From positions 2,542,001-2,606,000 of the forward strand of contig NC_015554.1 in assembly GCF_000213655.1 (NCBI RefSeq): a stretch of DNA of 64,000 bases. Reading direction: 5' to 3'. The translations under genes were made by a program, and so were the position numbers. A model generated the notes under the pieces. It was given only the letters and a program-made list of their open reading frames with translations. It did no database searches and was not told the origin of the DNA. Origin of the DNA: Alteromonas naphthalenivorans. GTDB taxonomy: Bacteria; Pseudomonadota; Gammaproteobacteria; Enterobacterales; Alteromonadaceae. This document shows, piece after piece, positions 56,673 through 64,000 of the stretch; the first letter of the stretch is position 1, and each line of letters starts with the position of its first letter.

Positions 56673-57968
56673 CTATTGCGACGTAAGTGCGATAACTTGC
56701 TCTAAACCAAATAACAATGCGCCAATTAAGCCTCCCACCAAGGTGCCGTTAATTCGTACCTTTTGAAGATCGCGCCCAATATTTAGCTCAATTTGCTCAG
56801 CCATCTCATTTTCATCCCAGCTATTTATGGTATCTTCAATATGCTTGGTTAAAAAGTCTGCCAACTCTGGTGCCATGTACTTTCCAGCTTCACCAATATG
56901 CCGGTCGAATGCGCTCGATAAGCGCTCATCGGTGGTTAAAGAACGGCCTAATTCATTTAGCCAATGTGTCACTTTCGTTTCTGCTTTACCGCTTTCAGTA
57001 CTCAAAGATTCAAGCATCCGGCCATGTAACGCTACCCAGCTTTTATTTAAAAAAGCTTTAAGGGCGGGATCATGAACCAGTTGCTCTTTATAATTGTTGA
57101 TACGTTGAGCCATCGAGTCACTGGTTTGCACTTCATGTAAAAAGTCATTTACCTGCTCGTCAAACGCATGCCTCAAAGGGTGATTATCATCGGCGTACAC
57201 GTCATCAAGTACGCGAGAAACCGCTTTTACCGCAATAAGTGCTCCCCGCTCACTCAACCAAGTTGAAGGAAGTAGTTTTTCTAATCGGTTATGCTCTGTT
57301 TTAAGCCAATCTATGAGTGTGGCAGCAATATATTCTTGCGTTTCAGGCTCACCCATCAATTTAGCAACGTTTCCGAGCAGCTTATCTAATACAAGCTGAT
57401 GATGCCGCTCTCGGGTAATACTGCTCAACACAGTGGCTATAAGCTGTTGTAAGTCGAGTTGATTAATTCCTTTTTCAGCTGTTTTACCGATAAAGGCTTT
57501 AACTGGCTTGTCATCCACTAAACGAAGAATGCCGGCAAGTGCATCACATAAAAATCGGCTTAATTTTTTCGCATGTTGAGGGTCTTCTAACCATCGCCCT
57601 GCCCCTTTGGCAGGTTGACTAGATGCAATTAAGCTTTCAATGGCACTAGCATGAAAGAATTTTTCTTTAACAAATAGTGACAAGTTTTGCGCTATCACTC
57701 TTTTATTGCTCGCGACAATATTGGTATGAGGAATGGGATACCGAGCAGGTATCGGTTTAAAAAGCGCTGTTACCGCAAACCAGTCGGCGAGCCCTCCGAC
57801 TAATGCAGCTTCACTAGCCATTTTTATCAGCCCCAACCATTTAGCACTAGCCAAGCTGGGAACATACACCTGTGTGACAATGGCAATCACGAAAACACCC
57901 GCGGCTATCAATAAGCAAATTAATGCATTTTGCTTCGCTCGCTTTAACTGCGAATGTTTGTCGTGCAT
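56673..57968 (-). CDS. DUF445 family membrane protein
   Basis: A 431-residue protein of the DUF445 (YjiN) family. One or two N-terminal hydrophobic helices (NALICLLIAAGVFVIAIV and the MASEAALVGGLADWFAVTAL segment) are followed by a long helical body. A C-terminal hydrophobic hairpin (GTLVGGLIGALLFGLEQVIA) ends the protein. The ALVGGLADWFAVTALFKPIP block is the family signature. The function is unknown. It starts 3 bases after the ArsC-family gene ends, so they are probably co-transcribed. Confidence 0.88.
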   Translation of the reverse strand: MHDKHSQLKRAKQNALICLLIAAGVFVIAIVTQVYVPSLASAKWLGLIKMASEAALVGGLADWFAVTALFKPIPARYPIPHTNIVASNKRVIAQNLSLFVKEKFFHASAIESLIASSQPAKGAGRWLEDPQHAKKLSRFLCDALAGILRLVDDKPVKAFIGKTAEKGINQLDLQQLIATVLSSITRERHHQLVLDKLLGNVAKLMGEPETQEYIAATLIDWLKTEHNRLEKLLPSTWLSERGALIAVKAVSRVLDDVYADDNHPLRHAFDEQVNDFLHEVQTSDSMAQRINNYKEQLVHDPALKAFLNKSWVALHGRMLESLSTESGKAETKVTHWLNELGRSLTTDERLSSAFDRHIGEAGKYMAPELADFLTKHIEDTINSWDENEMAEQIELNIGRDLQKVRINGTLVGGLIGALLFGLEQVIALTSQ

Positions 57969-57971
57969 AAA

Positions 57972-58388
57972 TTACATCCTTTTACCAAGTTCATCTAATA
58001 TTTGCTCACCATCTTCTTTAAAATAAGGGCCTGATGGCCATGAAGGTAGCAAGTCGAGTACTTTTTCACTAGGCCGACAAAGCCCTACGCCTTTTTCTGT
58101 GCAAACTATAGGCCTATTTACCAAAACTGGGTGTACCAACATAGCATCAAGCAAAGCATCGTCTGATACAGACTCATCCAGTAACCCTAACTCTTCTGCC
58201 GGTGACTTTGTTGTCCTGAGTGCTTGCCTAGGGGTTAAGTTCGCAGCTGCAAATAAACCAAGTAACTGAGAACGGGTCCAACCTTCGTTCAAATAATCTA
58301 CAACAATTGGCGAGTACCCAGCATCTTCAATAATTTTAAGCACGTTACGAGATGTGCCGCAGGCGGGGTTGTGGTGAATAACAATCAT
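57972..58388 (-). CDS. arsC: ArsC-family arsenate reductase
   Basis: A 138-residue thioredoxin-fold protein of the glutaredoxin-coupled ArsC family. The catalytic C10 is in HHNPACGTSRN, and the Arg residues of the oxyanion site lie in the ALRTTKSPAEELG and HPVLVNRPIV segments. It would reduce arsenate to arsenite using glutathione and glutaredoxin. No arsR or arsB is nearby, and the neighbour is a DUF445 gene, so a housekeeping reductase role is possible. Confidence 0.9.
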   Translation of the reverse strand: MIVIHHNPACGTSRNVLKIIEDAGYSPIVVDYLNEGWTRSQLLGLFAAANLTPRQALRTTKSPAEELGLLDESVSDDALLDAMLVHPVLVNRPIVCTEKGVGLCRPSEKVLDLLPSWPSGPYFKEDGEQILDELGKRM

Positions 58389-58824
58389 AATTTAGACCTT
58401 GTAGGAAAAGTGACTTACTGAATTAAGATAATAACAGCTTAACACATATGATATTTCATATTTATTATCATTTGAGTGTGTGTCCAACTCAATTGCTGCT
58501 CATTTAAGTGTGTGTCCTACATATTCTGTCCTACATATCCGAGTGTGTGTCCAATTCTCATAGTTTTTGATTAGTTACCAAATCTACCTTTATTAACAAC
58601 CTTTTAAGGCGCTTGGCTGTTCATATAGAAATAACTTGAATGCCGAACAATTGGTGTATTTCGCTATTATCTAGTGAAGTCATAAAAAACTATGATTGAG
58701 AAATGACACAGAAACCATTAAAACATTGATAATTATACTATTTTTATCTTGGCATGCTCTGTGATAGATAAGCGTACATTAATGAGTAATTTAGAACGTT
58801 AAACAACACTGAGAAGGCTTCACG
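58389..58824. other. Repeat-bearing intergenic region
   Basis: This 436-bp gap between divergent genes carries three direct copies of the GTGTGTGTCC repeat and a long A+T-rich stretch before the lipoprotein gene. It must hold two promoters; none could be placed with confidence. Confidence 0.6.
58474..58556 (+). repeat. Three direct copies of the GTGTGTGTCC repeat
   Basis: GAGTGTGTGTCCAA (58474-58487), AAGTGTGTGTCC (58506-58517) and GAGTGTGTGTCCAATT (58541-58556) all face the same way. A partial CTGTCCTACATAT copy lies between the last two. The motif is that of the inverted repeat at 15122-15167. Confidence 0.85.
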
Positions 58825-59496
58825 ATGAAAAAAACACTTATTGCCAGCACTTTATGCTTTGCAGCGACAACAATGCTTTCGGGCTGCGTAATTCATGTTG
58901 GTAATGCCAGTGCCCAAGAGGGAGAGGTTATAAGTAGCGTGTTTGGTAGTGTAGATGTAGCAGAACATCGCTCGGTAGGCGATCTTTCTTCGGTCAATGG
59001 CAATGTATCGATTGAAGATTATGCACAAGCGGAAGATATTAGCGTTGTGAACGGCGGTGTAGAGATAGGTTCTCATGTACGCATTGACGACATCAACATC
59101 GTGAATGGCGACCTTGATGCGGGATCGAATCTGCATGTAACTAACAGTATTGAAACCGTTAACGGTGATATAAACATTGAAAAGCAAAGTACAATTCAAG
59201 GCAGCGTAGAAACGGTTAATGGTGATATTAAAATTGTAGACAGCGTAGTTGAGAACAATATTGAAAGTATGAATGGAGACATCACCCTTAAAGGCGATAC
59301 CTTAGTGAAGGGCGACATTATTTATAAGATGCGTGATGAAGGCTGGCTGGAAAGAAATAGCACGAAACCTAAGCTCACCATCGACGCTGATGTTTCTATC
59401 GGCGGCTCAATAATTCTTGAACGCCCTGTAAATATGGATATTGCTAACGCCGCTCTACAAGAAAAAGTGATTGTCAGTTATTCATCTAGCAAGTAA
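58825..59496 (+). CDS. Lipoprotein built of VNG repeats (bactofilin/polymer-forming-like)
   Basis: A 223-residue lipoprotein with a classic lipobox LSGC (about residues 18-21). The mature part has six or more repeats of about 18-20 residues centred on VNG or MNG (SSVNGNVSI, SVVNGGVEI, NIVNGDLDA, ETVNGDINI, ETVNGDIKI, ESMNGDITL). These predict a right-handed beta-helix resembling bactofilin or polymer-forming cytoskeletal domains, but on the outside of the cytoplasm. GAGAAGG precedes the start. It is followed 31 bases later by an acetyltransferase gene. The function is unknown; a surface scaffold role is a guess. Confidence 0.8.
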   Translation: MKKTLIASTLCFAATTMLSGCVIHVGNASAQEGEVISSVFGSVDVAEHRSVGDLSSVNGNVSIEDYAQAEDISVVNGGVEIGSHVRIDDINIVNGDLDAGSNLHVTNSIETVNGDINIEKQSTIQGSVETVNGDIKIVDSVVENNIESMNGDITLKGDTLVKGDIIYKMRDEGWLERNSTKPKLTIDADVSIGGSIILERPVNMDIANAALQEKVIVSYSSSK

Positions 59497-59527
59497 GGTC
59501 TTGGTATTATTCCAAATGTAGATTGGC

Positions 59528-60106
59528 ATGAACGAAAAACAGAAAATGTTATCCGGTGAACTCTACTACCCTAGCGATCGTGAGTTAACCGGATTACGCA
59601 AGGCCTGCAGGATAAAATTAGACGAGCTTAATGCTACCTGTCAAACAGAACACAAAGCTCGCACTCGTCAAATAAAGGCGCTTTTTGGCACTACGGGCAA
59701 ACGCCTATACATAGAGTCGTCTTTCAAGTGTGACTATGGCGAAAACATCCATGTGGGTGAAAACTTTTACGCTAATTTTAATTGCGTCATATTGGATGCC
59801 GCTAAAGTCACTATTGGTGACAATTGTATGATTGCACCGCAAGTAGGTATTTACACTGCCACACACCCTATCGATCCAACATCTAGACAAACCGGTATCG
59901 AGTTCGCAAAGCCAATTACTCTCGGTCACAATTGTTGGATTGGCGGTATGGCGGTAATAAATCCAGGTGTTACCTTAGGCAATAATGTGGTGGTAGCTTC
60001 AGGGGCCGTTGTCACCAAAAGCTTTGGTGACAACGTTGTTATTGGCGGTAATCCGGCGAAAATCATTAAACATATTATGGTTACAAATGACGATGGGCTC
60101 TGTTGA
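59528..60106 (+). CDS. maa: Maltose O-acetyltransferase-like protein
   Basis: A 192-residue left-handed beta-helix acetyltransferase of the Maa/LacA/NodL group. The N-terminal mac domain (KMLSGELYYPSDRELTGLR) is followed by hexapeptide repeats and the catalytic His in TATHPIDPTSRQTG, then NCWIGGMAVINPGVTLGNNV. It moves an acetyl group from acetyl-CoA to a sugar. It lies just after the VNG-repeat lipoprotein and may share its transcript. The exact sugar acceptor cannot be deduced. Confidence 0.88.
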   Translation: MNEKQKMLSGELYYPSDRELTGLRKACRIKLDELNATCQTEHKARTRQIKALFGTTGKRLYIESSFKCDYGENIHVGENFYANFNCVILDAAKVTIGDNCMIAPQVGIYTATHPIDPTSRQTGIEFAKPITLGHNCWIGGMAVINPGVTLGNNVVVASGAVVTKSFGDNVVIGGNPAKIIKHIMVTNDDGLC

Positions 60107-60168
60107 AGCCCTTCATTATTGTAGTTAGTAAACACAATAGACGCCCCCGATATAGGGTATTTATTACC

Positions 60169-60930
60169 CTACCAATGATACAGATCCACATTGGGTAATA
60201 TGAATAGCTCTTTATCCGGCGAACCAGCGTGGATGGCAGTAGCCTCTTCTTCTATTATGAATAAATCGCCTATCACTTTGCGTTGATAAAGATGGACTCC
60301 CTTTATTGCGTCATAGATTTCGTCGGCGTAACCAAATTTATTGTTTTGGTATGATAGTGGATGACGGAGTAGCTTATCGCTAACCCAGAATTCCGTTTTT
60401 ATTCCTGACTCTCTTACCAGCAATACCTGATTAGTTTGATAACCCAAGATTTCTTTTTGAGGTCCTAAAACCTCAAGTTTTTTAATCGCTAGACCTTCAA
60501 AGCCCTCAGGTTCTGCCACATTATTTACGCCAAATTTCATGATACCGCTTTTAAATAATGTGTATTCCTCGTTAGTGTCAGCAAAGTACCATGTTTTATC
60601 CGCGACGTTGGCATTGTAATTTATTTCCAACTTATCCCCGAACTCATTGAAGCAGTAGGACTTATTAACGCCCAAATTTTCGGTATTGTTTTCTATTAAA
60701 AATGCGATTTTGCTTTGAGCTTCTTCATCAAGTGCATTCACGCCGCTATAAGTTATTTTGTAATCAATACAACCGACAAATGAGTCGGTGGCTACGTGAG
60801 AAGAAGAAACAATTGATGGCGTTTGCTCTGTATTTACTAGGGACTGATGTTTGAAATAGGTTTCTTGAGCTAATACAGAATGGTTTGCGAGTAGTAGAAA
60901 AATCATCCATGATAATTTATATAAAGTCAT
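60169..60930 (-). CDS. Secreted protein of unknown function
   Basis: A 253-residue protein with a Sec signal peptide (MTLYKLSWMIFLLLANHSVL, cut near AQ). The mature part contains strands with KITYSG, TWYFADTNEEYTLFKSG, a GYQTNQVLLVRESG stretch and FWVSDKLLRHPL. This order recalls DUF4412/GLPGLI-type beta-rich exported proteins, but I cannot place it firmly. The ATG at 60930 has AGGA 7 bases upstream and begins the signal peptide; an earlier in-frame start adds ten residues without a ribosome site. Confidence 0.75.
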   Translation of the reverse strand: MTLYKLSWMIFLLLANHSVLAQETYFKHQSLVNTEQTPSIVSSSHVATDSFVGCIDYKITYSGVNALDEEAQSKIAFLIENNTENLGVNKSYCFNEFGDKLEINYNANVADKTWYFADTNEEYTLFKSGIMKFGVNNVAEPEGFEGLAIKKLEVLGPQKEILGYQTNQVLLVRESGIKTEFWVSDKLLRHPLSYQNNKFGYADEIYDAIKGVHLYQRKVIGDLFIIEEEATAIHAGSPDKELFILPNVDLYHW

Positions 60931-61068
60931 TGTGTTTCCTCGTGCTTTATTACAAGCCAAGGTATCAAACTATTGGTAGTGAGTCTTAGTAAATTTTCAC
61001 TTTACTTTCTGAAGAAGATAGCTTCTTACAGATGCCGGCTTTTTACGCTTTTTTAACGTCAACGCCCA

Positions 61069-61122
61069 TAAAAAATTAAAAACAACGACTTCCCTCTATC
61101 TTTTGAAGTAAGGGAAATCGTT
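61069..61122 (-). terminator. Terminator of the aldo/keto reductase gene
   Basis: AACGACTTCCCT (61084-61095) pairs with AGGGAAATCGTT (61111-61122) with one G-T pair. On the minus strand GTTTTTAATTTTTT follows the stem. Confidence 0.75.
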
Positions 61123-61178
61123 TTATCGCGCTTTTTAATTACTCTTAAAATTTAGGTTTGGCTTATTCCACCTAACCA

Positions 61179-61982
61179 TTAATCCCACTTAGGCGCAAAG
61201 TCTGGATTAACAATACGCTCTCCGTTATCTAGTTCATCGATGCGGGTAATATCATCATCTGTGAGTGAGATATCGGTGTAAGAGAAGTTTTGCGCCAAGT
61301 GCTCTTTGCTGGTTGAAGAAGGAATGGTGTTAATCCCTTTTTTATCTAACCATGCCAATACCACCTGAGCAGGACTGGAGTCATGCGCATCGGCTATAGC
61401 GTTTAATGTGTCATCCTTCATTACATCACCGACGGCAAATGGCATATAAGCCGTTACGCCGATACCGCGCTCTTCACAGGCTTTTACAACTTGACGGTTC
61501 TGCATAAACGGGTGCAGCTCTATTTGGTTGGTGTAAATCTCTCCCTTACCTAAAATTTTCTCAGCCTGTTTAATCTGATCTATCGTGAAGTTAGACACCC
61601 CTATATGGCGCGTAAGACCAAGCTCTTTAGCTTGTTTCAAGCGCATCAAGTAATCTTCTAAAGAAATGTCATTACCTGGGTAAGGCCAGTGAATAAGCAG
61701 TAAATCAACATACTCAACTTTTAGCTTCGACAAGCTCTCGTGAACACTAGGAATAAACTTATCTTCACTTAAAGACTCGTACCACACCTTGGTGGTAATG
61801 AATAAATCGGAGCGTGTAATGCCGCTGGTTTTAATCGCATCGCCAACGAGCTCCTCATTTTTGTATATTTGTGCGGTATCTACATGCCTGAAACCTACAT
61901 CTAGTGCATCGGTTACGGCATTGAGTGCAGTATCACCTTCCAAGCGGAATGTTCCCATTCCTAACTGAGGCATATCTTTCAT
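61179..61982 (-). CDS. dkgB: Aldo/keto reductase (2,5-diketo-D-gluconate reductase-like, DkgB)
   Basis: A 267-residue NADPH-dependent aldo/keto reductase. The catalytic tetrad can be seen as Asp and Tyr in RHVDTAQIYKNE, Lys in TTKVWYESL, and His in LLLIHWPYP. The C-terminal IPSSTSKEHLAQNF is the cofactor site. Length and motifs match DkgB, which reduces methylglyoxal and 2,5-diketo-D-gluconate. It is monocistronic, with a terminator downstream. Confidence 0.88.
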   Translation of the reverse strand: MKDMPQLGMGTFRLEGDTALNAVTDALDVGFRHVDTAQIYKNEELVGDAIKTSGITRSDLFITTKVWYESLSEDKFIPSVHESLSKLKVEYVDLLLIHWPYPGNDISLEDYLMRLKQAKELGLTRHIGVSNFTIDQIKQAEKILGKGEIYTNQIELHPFMQNRQVVKACEERGIGVTAYMPFAVGDVMKDDTLNAIADAHDSSPAQVVLAWLDKKGINTIPSSTSKEHLAQNFSYTDISLTDDDITRIDELDNGERIVNPDFAPKWD

Positions 61983-62207
61983 ATCAGTCTCCTTTTGTGT
62001 GCACGTTTATCAAATCATTGATGTGTTGTTCCTACGCACTCAAACCTTGAGGAGATCGAATTCACTGCAAAAAGTTAATCTATATTTTTGGACCGTTTGT
62101 ATCTTCACAAAAATTCGCCCATCTGCATCGAAAATGACAAAATAAGTGGAAAATGACGCCACTTAATCGTATCCTGCTCAGCATTAAATATATGCCTTGT
62201 AGTCCTC

Positions 62208-62975
62208 ATGCTTAACCGTTTTATTTTGCTGATACTTTTATTATTTCCTATCAGCAACTTAGCTATATCCTCTGAAATTAAGCACCTACGAGTTGGTGTT
62301 GAAGCTATGAATTATTACCCCGTAATGGACTTTACCACACCGCAACATCGCGGATTATTAAGCGATATCATGACGGACTTTGGCAATAGCCATAATATCT
62401 CGTTTGAATTCATTCCCCTTCCCTTGCAACGTTTCAATCACTGGTTTGAAGATAATGCCATTGATTTTCGCTTACCTGATAACCCTAGATGGACCCAAAG
62501 TGGTACCCCAGGCCTGATTTACGGTGAAGCGCTAATAACCGTATGTGATACCTCGGTTGTGCTAACTGAAAACAGTGACATGCCAATGGATGAGGTTACT
62601 AAACTTGGATTGTTATACGGCTTTACCCCATCCAGCAAATGGCGTGAAAGGCGTACTGAAGGCACGCTGACTATAGCCAATGAGCGTTCGGTCCGTATTC
62701 TTACTCGCATGCTATTAAAAGGATTAGTGGATGCTATTGATTTAAATATTGCGACGATTAAAAGTGAATTGGTATCGCTGGGCCTGTCTGAAGAATTAGT
62801 AGCAGTAGCAAAAAATGTCCCTGCTGACGGCGTAAAGTATCGTATCTCTACTCAGTCACAGCCAGAAGTACTCGCTAAACTTAATCGCTATGTTATTGAA
62901 AACCGCGAATCAATAGATGCTAAAGCGCGAGAGTATGGTATTGCTGCCGGGACTAATTGCGACTCATTGCATTAA
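62208..62975 (+). CDS. Periplasmic solute-binding protein (family 3-like)
   Basis: A 255-residue exported protein. A signal peptide (1-20, FILLILLLFPISNLAI) precedes a type-II periplasmic binding fold resembling amino-acid-binding family 3 (LRVGVEAMNYYPVMDF at the N-terminus, GLLSDIMTDFGNSHNISFEF, LGLLYGFTPSS). No permease or ATPase gene is adjacent, so it may be an orphan sensor or scavenger. The ligand is unknown. It ends before a bidirectional terminator shared with rluB. Confidence 0.75.
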   Translation: MLNRFILLILLLFPISNLAISSEIKHLRVGVEAMNYYPVMDFTTPQHRGLLSDIMTDFGNSHNISFEFIPLPLQRFNHWFEDNAIDFRLPDNPRWTQSGTPGLIYGEALITVCDTSVVLTENSDMPMDEVTKLGLLYGFTPSSKWRERRTEGTLTIANERSVRILTRMLLKGLVDAIDLNIATIKSELVSLGLSEELVAVAKNVPADGVKYRISTQSQPEVLAKLNRYVIENRESIDAKAREYGIAAGTNCDSLH

Positions 62976-63035
62976 AGTAATGTCTGTTGAGCGCAAGTTC
63001 GATTGCTAAGACAGGTGTATACAAAATAATTCTGC

Positions 63036-63062
63036 AAAAAAAACGGGCAATGCCCGTTTTTT
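63036..63062. terminator. Bidirectional terminator between the binding-protein gene and rluB
   Basis: AACGGGC-AAT-GCCCGTT hairpin with eight A residues on the left and six T residues on the right. It serves both convergent genes. Confidence 0.9.
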
Positions 63063-63086
63063 CGAATCTGCTATTTCACACTGTTA

Positions 63087-63983
63087 TTAACGCTTAGGCG
63101 TTCTTGCCACCCGCTTTTTAACACCGCCATTCTCTTTACGTACCTTGTGTTTTTTCACAGAGCGACGCATACGGCTTAAACGTGCATGATCTAATTTGCC
63201 TTGGCGTACATCCACCATGGTTTGTGTTTCTTCAGGTAATTGCACAATGTCCCGTAGTGAGTTTACGTCTTCTAAACCCAGCTCTACCCAAGCTCCCTGA
63301 GGTAAACGCTTTTGTAAGTCCATTGGACCGTATTTAACACGGATTAATCGGCTAACTTGAACACCTTGTGATTCCCACAAACGACGTACTTCTCGGTTGC
63401 GCCCTTCTTTAAGCGTAACGTTGAACCAACGGTTCATGCTCTCTTCTTCTGAGCCTGGAGGAGCGACTTTACCCGAGATACTTAAAAACTTAGCTTCACC
63501 ATCTTCAAGTTGAACACCTTTTTTCAAGGTATTTAACGTTTGATGCGTTACATCGCCAAATACACGAACAGCATATTCGCGCTCTACTTCACACTTAGGG
63601 TGCATCAAACGGTTTGCAAGCTCACCATCGTTAGTAAACAACAATAGGCCGCTTGTGTTCATATCTAAACGCCCTACCGCAATCCAGCGGCCCATGCGAA
63701 TAGCAGGTAAACGGTCAAACACCGTGTCACGCCCTTCAGGATCGTGGCGGCTGCATAACTCGCCCTCAGGCTTGTTATACATTAAAACGCGGCATACAGG
63801 CTGTTCGGTTTGACGAGACAACAAATGTCCATCAACACGAATCTGGCCTGTTTCGTCAACACGGTCGCCCAATGTTGCCAATGTACCATTCACAGAAACG
63901 CGACCTTGCTCTATCCAACGTTCCATTTCTCGTCGCGAGCCTAGCCCTTGGTTAGCTAGTACTTTTTGCAACTTTTCAGTCAT
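63087..63983 (-). CDS. rluB: 23S rRNA pseudouridine 2605 synthase RluB
   Basis: A 298-residue RsuA-family pseudouridine synthase. The N-terminal S4 domain ([20 protein letters not shown]) precedes the catalytic domain with D107 in [35 protein letters not shown] is also diagnostic. The basic C-terminal tail ([15 protein letters not shown]) is typical of RluB. The ATG at 63983 gives the usual [10 protein letters not shown] start; an in-frame GTG three codons upstream is less likely. The upstream region lies at the edge of the window. Confidence 0.94.
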   Translation of the reverse strand: MTEKLQKVLANQGLGSRREMERWIEQGRVSVNGTLATLGDRVDETGQIRVDGHLLSRQTEQPVCRVLMYNKPEGELCSRHDPEGRDTVFDRLPAIRMGRWIAVGRLDMNTSGLLLFTNDGELANRLMHPKCEVEREYAVRVFGDVTHQTLNTLKKGVQLEDGEAKFLSISGKVAPPGSEEESMNRWFNVTLKEGRNREVRRLWESQGVQVSRLIRVKYGPMDLQKRLPQGAWVELGLEDVNSLRDIVQLPEETQTMVDVRQGKLDHARLSRMRRSVKKHKVRKENGGVKKRVARTPKR

Positions 63984-64000
63984 TTGTATCACTCTTTATT

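Overview
The window reads as a continuous stretch of chromosome from a marine gammaproteobacterium of the Alteromonadales, most likely Alteromonas or a close relative. This rests on protein-level resemblance and on E. coli-like gene orders (ubiF-miaB-ybeZ-ybeY-corC-lnt, carA-carB, grpE-dnaK-dnaJ, nadK-recN-bamE). No database search was possible. I call 47 protein genes and see no tRNA, rRNA, CRISPR array or transposase gene. Most of the window is core chromosome, with two accessory insertions and several families of short intergenic repeats.

Layout. 1-2,000: an AhpD-like gene and a divergent TetR regulator that share twin palindromic operators, followed by a 460-bp repeat block and an overlooked 58-residue membrane protein overlapping ubiF. 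2,000-9,240: ubiF, then miaB-ybeZ-ybeY-corC-lnt. 9,300-12,700: pta and ackA. 12,700-13,730: a structured intergenic region, then a small heat-shock gene with a sigma-32 promoter and a ROSE-type RNA thermometer. 13,770-19,330: DUF3224 and Nudix proteins, an unknown multi-pass membrane protein and an NIT-type chemoreceptor. 19,630-25,740: greA, carB, carA and dapB. 25,980-32,140: cytochrome b561-like protein, prpE, a PAS/GGDEF/EAL protein and a c'-type cytochrome. 32,280-36,270: dnaJ, dnaK and grpE behind a near-consensus sigma-32 promoter.

36,500-48,110 holds a poly-3-hydroxybutyrate (PHB) utilisation island inserted between grpE and nadK. It encodes a symporter-linked hybrid histidine kinase and a LuxR-type response regulator (CrbS/CrbR-like), a TonB-dependent receptor, a GntP-family permease, a lipoprotein with the MetX alpha/beta-hydrolase fold, a secreted PHB depolymerase and 3-hydroxybutyrate dehydrogenase. 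Together these could take extracellular polymer to acetoacetate. pta-ackA and prpE elsewhere in the window handle related short-chain acyl units.

49,100-53,500 holds the strongest candidate for something new. A single 1,437-codon gene, A+T-rich and opposite in strand to its neighbours, sits between nadK and the SOS gene recN, which are normally adjacent. It encodes a KAP-like P-loop NTPase with two membrane helices between Walker A and Walker B, a roughly 1,000-residue helical C-terminus, and a recent in-frame 159-bp tandem duplication. A singleton membrane STAND/KAP protein in a core locus suggests an anti-phage or abortive-infection role; that role is inference.

53,600-64,000: recN (with a LexA box), bamE, tpm, DUF445, an ArsC-family protein, a lipoprotein built of VNG repeats, a maltose O-acetyltransferase-like protein, an unknown secreted protein, an aldo/keto reductase, a periplasmic binding protein and rluB. 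A short GTGTGTGTCC-type repeat recurs in the intergenic regions near 15 kb, 17 kb and 58.5 kb.
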